Under the pieces are notes generated by a model. That model worked only from the letters and a program-made list of their open reading frames with translations, ran no database searches and was not told where the DNA came from. A stretch of DNA of 64,000 bases from Lojkania enalia (Eukaryota; Ascomycota; Dothideomycetes; Pleosporales): positions 1-64,000 of the forward strand of contig ML986692.1 of assembly GCA_010094045.1 (NCBI GenBank), given 5' to 3'. Positions 57,243 to 64,000 of the stretch are shown here, one piece after another. The translations under genes were made by a program, and so were the position numbers. How positions within the stretch are numbered: the first letter of the stretch is position 1; every line of letters starts with the position of its first letter.

Positions 57243-58883
57243 TTACAACAACACCATCGCCATACCCGAGAAAACTGCGCCAACGACATATACGCCGAGC
57301 GTGAATAGTCCCGTATCAAAGCTGGGTGCACTGAGCGCTCCTGCAGCACCAGGCGTACTCGAGCCCCCAGTAGCGCTCGCGCCATTCGGCTGACCTGTAA
57401 CCGTGCCCTGACCCTGGGGACCGGCCTGCGCGAGGAGGGTAGCACACTGGCCGCTGGCAGTCTGGGCCGAGACCTGCGTCGCCTTGCCCTCGAAGCCGCA
57501 GCCATTTGTGTTGTTGCGGGCATACTGGTCGAGGACGTAGCCAAGCTGTTCGGAGGGCTTGCACATGCCGTAGGCGCCGTACACGCCGTTTTCGGCATCC
57601 CTCGCGATACCCGCGCAATAGTCGCCGCCCTTCTGACCACAGATGTAGCCAAAGATGTCGCCGTAGTCCTCTTCATCGACGTTGCTCTTGATGGTGCAAG
57701 TTAATGTGTCCATCATGCAATTGCACAGCGCGGCGTTGGCGACTGGGGGCAGGGGAGTGGCAACAGCAGCCCAAGAATCACCATTCTCAGGGCACTGAGC
57801 GGCGGCAGTGTTGGTAGGGGTGAAATCATTCATGTTGACACCGCTGGGGGTAACCTTGGCGATCTGAGCCGACAGGCTCTTGAAGTCTGGCAGTTCAGAG
57901 ACGCTACCGTCAGATTGGATAGTAACAAGACCTTGGAAGATTAGTACGGGAAAATATAGTCAGAGGAAGTGAAACACACCGAATTCGTTCGCCTCCTCAA
58001 AGTACATGTAGACAATGCCGCCAGACCAGACATCCGTCATGTCCTTTCCGTAGAGAGCCTGGACTTCAGTGAACTCACGGGGACGGTCAGTGTTGCAGCC
58101 ATACTCGGCAAAGAATACTGGAACGTCGTAATCTTTGTACTCCTCGGTACGGACATCGTAGCCAGAGGTCTTGAAGTCGGATTTGCCGCACCACGAGTAG
58201 ATGTTGTAGCCCCAGAAATCGATGGCCTCCTCCCGGTTGCCACAGTCAAAATAAGCCTCCATGTCCTTACGGATGTCTGCATCGTCATTGGTAGCGTAGC
58301 CAACACCAATTTGACGGTAGTTCTTCGACTTGATGTAGGACTTCGTATCGCGGACAGCTGCCTTGACAAAAGCACTGGCGCCAGTGTTGTTGGGTGCATT
58401 GCTAACTTCGTTACCGGCGAAGAAGCCGAGAGTGTTGTCATATTTGGCCATAACATCAACGACGCTGGTGTATCGTGAGAAGAGGTCTGTTGTCCACTGA
58501 GCGTCGTCCCGATTGATAGAAGTTCCCGGTTCAGACAGATCCGCTACGACGTAGATTCCTGCATCGGCGAGCGCATTCATGCACGTATCGTGGTCCTTTG
58601 TGGGGTCGATGGCGTAGACTCGGATAGTGTTGGTCCTAAGCTTCGCAAGGTAGGGGATATCGCGCATGCATTTGGTGGTGTCAGCAAGAGGATCGGTGTA
58701 GTCGACCGATTCCGTCGCTGATGTGTTTGTGCCGACTTCCTGTTGGTACGCGACACCCCTCATGAAGAATTGCGTGCCATTAGTCTTGTAGAAGAATTTG
58801 TTGCCCTTAATAACAATGGGATCAACGGCTGCTGTCACGGTAGACGCGAAGAGCGCGGCCGCTGCAATAGCAATGCCCTTCAT
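57243..58883 (-). CDS. GPI-anchored beta-1,3-glucanosyltransferase (GH72, Gas/Gel)
   Basis: Cell-surface enzyme that cuts and rejoins beta-1,3-glucan, elongating wall polymers. Exons 58883-57980 and 57931-57243 give 530 aa. Signal peptide at residues 1-18; GH72 catalytic domain about 19-320 with acid/base Glu159 in FFAGNEVSN and nucleophile Glu260 in FFAEYGCN. The Cys-rich X8/CBM43 module follows (about 360-460: [40 protein letters not shown]). Gel/Gas enzymes carrying this module form the larger subclass. A Gly/Ser/Thr-rich spacer and a hydrophobic tail ([18 protein letters not shown]) mark a GPI-attachment signal. All catalytic residues are present. The product fits functionally with FKS1 (3.6 kb away, divergent) and the WSC sensor, though shared control is not shown. 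Confidence 0.95.
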
Positions 58884-61800
58884 GGTGAGTGTTTCTGACC
58901 AGCGAAACCTCAAGTAATGCGATAACGACGGCGAGAGATTGGTAAGGTCTTAGTGTTTTGCTTGGTTTTATAATTGCTGGGCGGGGATTTTAGGAGCTGC
59001 TGGGTGTCCTAGGTTGCGGCTTCGGAAAAGGGATAAAGCACGGAATAGGTGACACAATGAGTGTGAGAATGCTGTCAATAGACTATTAAGATGTACGTAG
59101 AGAGCGTGAGTAAACGAAATAGAACAAACGCACGACAAAATTGTAGTGAAGCTCAAATGATGGTGGTGAAGCAGGCAGACCGTGAGGGACCACGGTGGAT
59201 TCAGGGGCAGACACGCGAAACGTCCGCTGTGCTGCCCCCTGCGCCTCGGCGGATCTGGCCCAGGCCGAAACGGGAGGTACGGCGCATGGGCGCCATCCTG
59301 TTAGGTCTCGAATCAGCAGTCGCGGAAGAATGCATCTTCGCGCTGGTTCTCGAGCAAGGGATGAGATTGCAGTGGGTGCACGTTGCTATGTATTTGAGGT
59401 TTGGAGAGTAGGTGTCCGTCGTGTGCTTCTACGCGGCAGCGGGAGCTAGCTGTCCACACATTGCGTACTCTAGACCATAGCAATTCGACGGTACCACATT
59501 CGCGCCCCATCAGACCAGAGACCTCAGAGGTCTAAAATTATCAATCAGAGATCGTACTATTGCATCAGCACTTAAAGTACATCTAGAGGCTCAGAATAAT
59601 ACTCGGCGCCTAGTGATTTTGCCTGAGATCACGGCTGCTTTCGACCGCTCTCATATTGGCATTTGTCACCCCACTAAATAGACTGCGGAACTCTGTCGGC
59701 TCTGTCAATAATAAGGCAACATATCTGCATACAAGTCGTTAATGCGAAGACCTTCGAAGAGCTTCTCAACTCTTAGCTTCGAAACTAAACGTCCAAGCAA
59801 GTAACGTGTTGCACCACCTGAAGCGGACGTCCGCCTTGCGTTCTCTAACATAGTTGTCTCCGCCGAAACATGCACGCTCCGGCGAGCCTCATTACGCCGC
59901 TACTCAAGTTCGTGGCGAAGTCACTCCTTGGACAGGTGTAGCCAATTAGAGCCACGGGCACTGAAAGTTAGCTGTTCCAGCTTGCTTGCCTGAAGCGCAA
60001 AATTTCGTGTCTCAAGCGAAAATTCGCAGGATCCAATTGATTACGACGCAGGCCCATTATTGGTCTAGTAGGGAAGGTAGAAGTGAGCGTCCAAACGAAA
60101 TCCTACCGGGGCCTGTAGAGGGCCTCGGACGGAAAGACTTCGAAACAAGACGAGGAGGAGGAGAATGCGGCGTGGCTGGTAATGATTATTTGCAAACGCA
60201 ATAATGATGAGCTCTGCGGTCACCGGTTCCCGGTTCCAAGGCGGTCAAAGTTGCAATACGCCGATAAAGTTATAATGGGAAACAAGAAATTCTAATATTA
60301 TTTGGAGGAGCTAGGACCCCGGTCGGTTGTTATGCTGGCACCTGTTAATTTCGTCATCGGACGATAGCGGATCGATGCAGCTTAATCTATTGCCATGCGT
60401 GGCTCAGGGGAACGCTATCGATGCAAAACCTGCAGAACCTGCAGCCTTGTGCTGTGGGAATACTCGAGAGAAATGGGCGAAATGAGTAGGAAACGTTTTG
60501 ATGATGGGCGTTGCGAGCATGGGCTAGGGTCTTGGACGGTGCTGCACCGGTGCTTCCGCAGCTGAGATGGGCTGTTGAGGCTCTCTGAGAAGGCTTTCGC
60601 GGCACGCCCCCTTTGGGGGCCGTTTGCCAAGTGGGTGGGTGCGGCGGGAGAGCAGCGCCACCACCATCTCCGATAAGTTCGTCCTATCGTTATCGATTCG
60701 ACGGACTGACACGGGGGAGTCGAGTTGGCAGCGCCAATCTTATGCCGGACAGGACCAATTCCGGGAACGGCGGATCCTGATTGCTATGAGCTAGGTTTGA
60801 TCGCCCACGCCCGCACTGTTCTGCTGCTGGGCTGCCAAACTGCCCGTCCTGCACATCCACGGGAGACTCGTGACGTGCTCGACGACGAGGCTGTTTGTCG
60901 ACGAACAGAGGACTGAAGCGGGCAGGCGGGGGAGGAGCAGTAAACGGGCGTTGTTAGCCAGCTTGAGTTCGATTGTGCGATGCTCTCAGCCAATATCTAG
61001 GCTGCTAAAACGGTGTCGGTACATGGGCGGCTTGCTGTTGCTATACGCTGCAAATCTGTAGGTACCGTGGGTAGATTGTTGCACCTAGAAGCCCCGGAGG
61101 CTTGGATATGGATGTGCTACCGGTACATACATCTGACTTGTGGTGTCCATGCGAGAGAGTGCCAGAGGATGCTGCCATGTAGGATCGAGAGCTCAACGGG
61201 TCCTGAATCTCCTCTAGGGCGGCGGTCCGCTCGTATGGAGCTCGCTCATGGCTCACGGGAGACCGATGCTCATCTGCTGGGACTATGTACTTGGAAGGCG
61301 CGTGGCGGGTCGCGCTTTCTAAAAATGACCCGGTGGTCGCTTCCGGCTTGGGAAACGCTGCCCGGCTCTCTCCTGCTCCTGCCTTCGCCCTCCGCACTCC
61401 AGGGCGGTCTGTCGCCTCACGCCACAGCAGCTGTGGCTTTGCGTATGTATGAGGTATGCGTGCACTATGCTCCGGTGCTGCCTGCAGTGGTTGTACTCGT
61501 CACTATCACAGTCGAGCAACTGATATGCAGCGCAGCGCGGGCGCAATTGGACGACGAGCATGTACCGCACGCGAGGGCACACGTCGGTGGCGATACTGCA
61601 CACCCACATCCATAACGAGCAGCGGGAGGCTAGTAGGCGGCGGATGGGCTTGGGCTCGCGGGCTGGGAATCCTAGCAGCTCCTCCTCCTGGGCCTGCCTG
61701 CTCTCGCGCAAAAGCGGAGCCCTGACCAGTCCTAGTGCAGCGACTGGCTGCGCGGTAATTGGCCCGCCCCCTATTCTCCTGAGGACATGAATTGCCTGTG

Positions 61801-62459
61801 CCCACCGGCCACATTCCTGCTGCAGTGCCGCTCGCTCTACTTCTTTTCCTCTTCTCCCCCAACCCCTCCGGCCATTCACTTTTCCTGTTTTCCTTTCCTC
61901 TCCCTCACCGTCGTTTAGCCCGGGTGTTGCTGTTCTGTGGTGACTGCTGCACACCACTGCACCTGCACCTGCACCCTCGGCAGAGGAGCCGTCGCGAGCC
62001 GCGTCATCCAGCCTGCTGTCTGCTGTCGACCAAGCAACAGCAGCTGCCGCCTGCACCTCTTCCAAGGATTCACACTCGTTCAGCCCTCCAAAAAAACCAC
62101 CACCGTACTCAGTTGTGCAGGCACGTTCAGCGCCGGCTGTGTCATCGACCAACTAGCCATTGCCCCGGTGATTAGACGCCTCGTCCGCTTCGAACGCCAA
62201 CACCCCGCCCCCAACGACAATACTCTCGCTCGCCGCAACACCACGCTCGCTCGCCTCCGCAGCAATTAATCACCAAATTATTTCCTGAGCCTGTCAATTC
62301 CAGTTTAATAAGTCTTCGATTGGTCCTAATGCTCATTGTTTGAGGTACGTTCGCTCCGACGCCTGGTGTTTCAGGCCAATCTCGTGCCGCAATCCGCCCG
62401 CGTAGCTTGTTGACATTTTCTCCCCCAGTCTCTACATCGCACCCTAATCACTCCCCAAG
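58884..62459. other. 3.6-kb divergent region between GH72 and FKS1
   Basis: No supported gene. The part next to FKS1 (61.8-62.45 kb) is strongly C/T-rich, as in long leaders of highly expressed fungal genes. Frames of 200-277 codons on both strands at 61.0-62.2 kb overlap each other completely and are biased in composition, so are judged non-coding. This is the likely control region of FKS1 and, at its left end, of the glucanosyltransferase. Confidence 0.6.
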
Positions 62460-64000
62460 ATGTCCGGACATCCCCAAGGAGGCCATTACGACGATGGCTA
62501 CGGCCATCAAGGCCAAGACTCGTACTATCACGATGACCAGTACGGCCAGTACGATCAACACCAGGGTGGACACGGGTACCAAGACCACCAGCATGGCGAT
62601 GCTTACTACGATGAATCGTACGACTCCATCCATTTCCCACGCATTGCAGCCAAGGCTAACATCAGTGCAGTGCCTATTATGACGGCCAGAATGGCGGCCA
62701 CTATCAACAGGACGGCTATTATGATGATCGCGGTCAGCAGGGTTACCAAGATGACTATTACAACGATCAATATTATGATCAAGGGGGCGCTCAAGGCGGC
62801 TATGGGCAAAACGGCTACGGGTTTGTTTCATCTATACACTCCGCGAGTAACATACTAACGCCACGCCTACAGTACGAAGCCTAGACGTCGTGGCCACGAC
62901 TCTGAGGACGATTCCGAGACCTTCAGTGACTTCACGATGCGATCAGACATGGCTCGCGCCGCTGACATGGATTACTATGGACGCGGCGACGAGCGATACA
63001 ACAGCTATGGTGATGGCATGAACCGCGGATACAGGCCTCCGTCTTCTCAAGTCTCCTACGGCGGCAATCGATCGTCTGGAGCATCGACCCCCATTTACGG
63101 CATGGACTACACAAATGCTCTTCCCGCTGGACAACGTTCTCGTGAACCCTACCCCGCATGGACAGTCGATGCACAGATTCCTTGCACTAAGGAGGAGATA
63201 GAGGATATCTTCTTAGAGTTGACAGCGAAATTCGGTTTTCAGCGCGACAGCATGAGGAACATGTACGATCATCTCATGACTCTCCTCGATTCTCGAGCCT
63301 CGCGTATGTCACCGAACCAGGCTCTCCTATCTCTGCATGCGGATTACATCGGTGGCGAAAATGCCAACTACCGCCGATGGTATTTTGCTGCTCATCTGGA
63401 CTTGGATGATGCCATAGGATTCGCCAATATGAAGCTCGGTAAAGCAAACCGGAAAACGCGTAAAGCCAGGAAAGCAGCAAAGAAGAAGGCCTCTGAGAAT
63501 GCTGGGAACGAGCAGGAAACGCTCGAGGCCTATGAGGGTGACAACAGCCTGGAAGCCGCGGAGTACCGGTGGAAGACTCGGATGAACCGAATGTCACAGC
63601 ACGACCGTGTTCGCCAGATCGCACTTTACCTACTCTGCTGGGGTGAGGCCAACCAGGTCCGATTTATGCCAGAATGTCTCTGCTTTATTTTCAAGTGTGC
63701 CGATGACTACCTCAATTCGCCAGCTGGACAGGCAACGACAGAGCCTGTTGATGAGTTTACGTATCTCAATAACGTAATTACACCACTGTACCAGTTCTGT
63801 CGCGACCAAGGCTATGAGATCCAAGACGGAAAATACGTTCGCCGCGAGCGCGATCACGCTTCGATCATCGGATACGATGATATTAATCAACTTTTCTGGT
63901 ATCCGGAGGGGATCGAGCGTATCGTCTTCGAGGACAAGTCCCGAATAGTCGACCTCCCCCCAGCTGAGCGATATGCGAGGCTGAAGGACGTTGTCTGGAA
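62460..64000 (+). CDS. fks1: 1,3-beta-glucan synthase FKS1, 5' part
   Basis: Catalytic subunit of plasma-membrane beta-1,3-glucan synthase (GT48), which polymerises UDP-glucose into the main wall glucan under Rho1 control and is the echinocandin target. Exons 62460-62617, 62671-62820 and 62873 to the window edge give the first ~478 residues; the rest (about 1450 residues, including the membrane core and hot-spot regions) lies outside. The N-terminus is a disordered Tyr/Gly/Gln/Asp-rich tail ([12 protein letters not shown] repeats), then basic [20 protein letters not shown], typical of filamentous Fks1. The FKS1_dom1 region is visible from about residue 300 with [17 protein letters not shown] and the conserved WYPEGIERI. 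Two small introns interrupt the tail; the second has a GTTTGT donor. It is truncated by the window, not by mutation. Confidence 0.96.

Noticed and set aside
61013..61615. 200-codon plus-strand frame
   Set aside because: Same overlap and composition problem as its minus-strand partner; no start context, splice structure or family.
61319..62152. 277-codon minus-strand frame upstream of FKS1
   Set aside because: Completely overlapped by frames of similar length on the plus strand, biased toward Arg, Gly and Glu, no domain, and it lies in a GC-skewed leader region.

Overview
The window reads as a chromosome segment of a filamentous ascomycete (Pezizomycotina, probably Leotiomycetes-like; the class is an inference). 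Genes are separated, run on both strands and carry many short GT-AG introns (mostly 46-90 nt). The protein set is typical of moulds: an Msn5-type exportin, a PTH11-like receptor, a HET-domain gene, FluG, an RNA-dependent RNA polymerase, a GH72 glucanosyltransferase, a WSC sensor and FKS1. All exon joins given were worked out by eye from splice sites and reading phase.

Layout. 1-5.6 kb has no convincing gene but a recurring TTCGAT-centred motif. 5.9-10.2 kb is a ten-exon exportin-5/Msn5 gene. 11.0-11.6 kb holds remnants of a small membrane protein with an in-frame stop. 12.8-15.2 kb holds a 2-oxoglutarate/Fe(II) oxygenase convergent with a PTH11-like receptor. 16.6-20.2 kb holds a BTB protein with a C-terminal repeat and a flavin monooxygenase. 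20.2-29 kb is an AT-rich decayed island: a 610-bp element with two ~150-bp LTR-like ends and almost no interior, a possible solo LTR, a HET gene broken by stops and frameshifts, and an AAA-ATPase-like gene whose Walker motifs are eroded.

30.9-45.5 kb is ordinary genic sequence: WSC sensor, an 819-aa orphan, Eco1 cohesin acetyltransferase, a GNAT acetyltransferase, a proline-rich fungal protein, mitochondrial ClpP, and a divergently transcribed gene of unknown function. 46.0-50.2 kb is an RdRP with an RRM-like N-terminus and an intact DLDGD site. 50.8-53.6 kb is FluG (amidohydrolase plus glutamine-synthetase-like). 55.0-55.8 kb is a short-chain dehydrogenase whose expected catalytic Tyr is Gly. 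57.2-58.9 kb is a GPI-type GH72 glucanosyltransferase, and 62.46 kb to the edge is the 5' part of FKS1, after a 3.6-kb intergenic stretch.

How they fit together. The WSC sensor, GH72 enzyme and FKS1 all serve the beta-1,3-glucan wall, but they lie 25-30 kb apart and do not form a cluster. The 20-29 kb island is the accessory part of the window: transposon remains beside an inactivated HET gene and a degenerate ATPase, which could be a decommissioned allorecognition locus. No tRNA, rRNA, CRISPR array or complete autonomous transposon was recognised.
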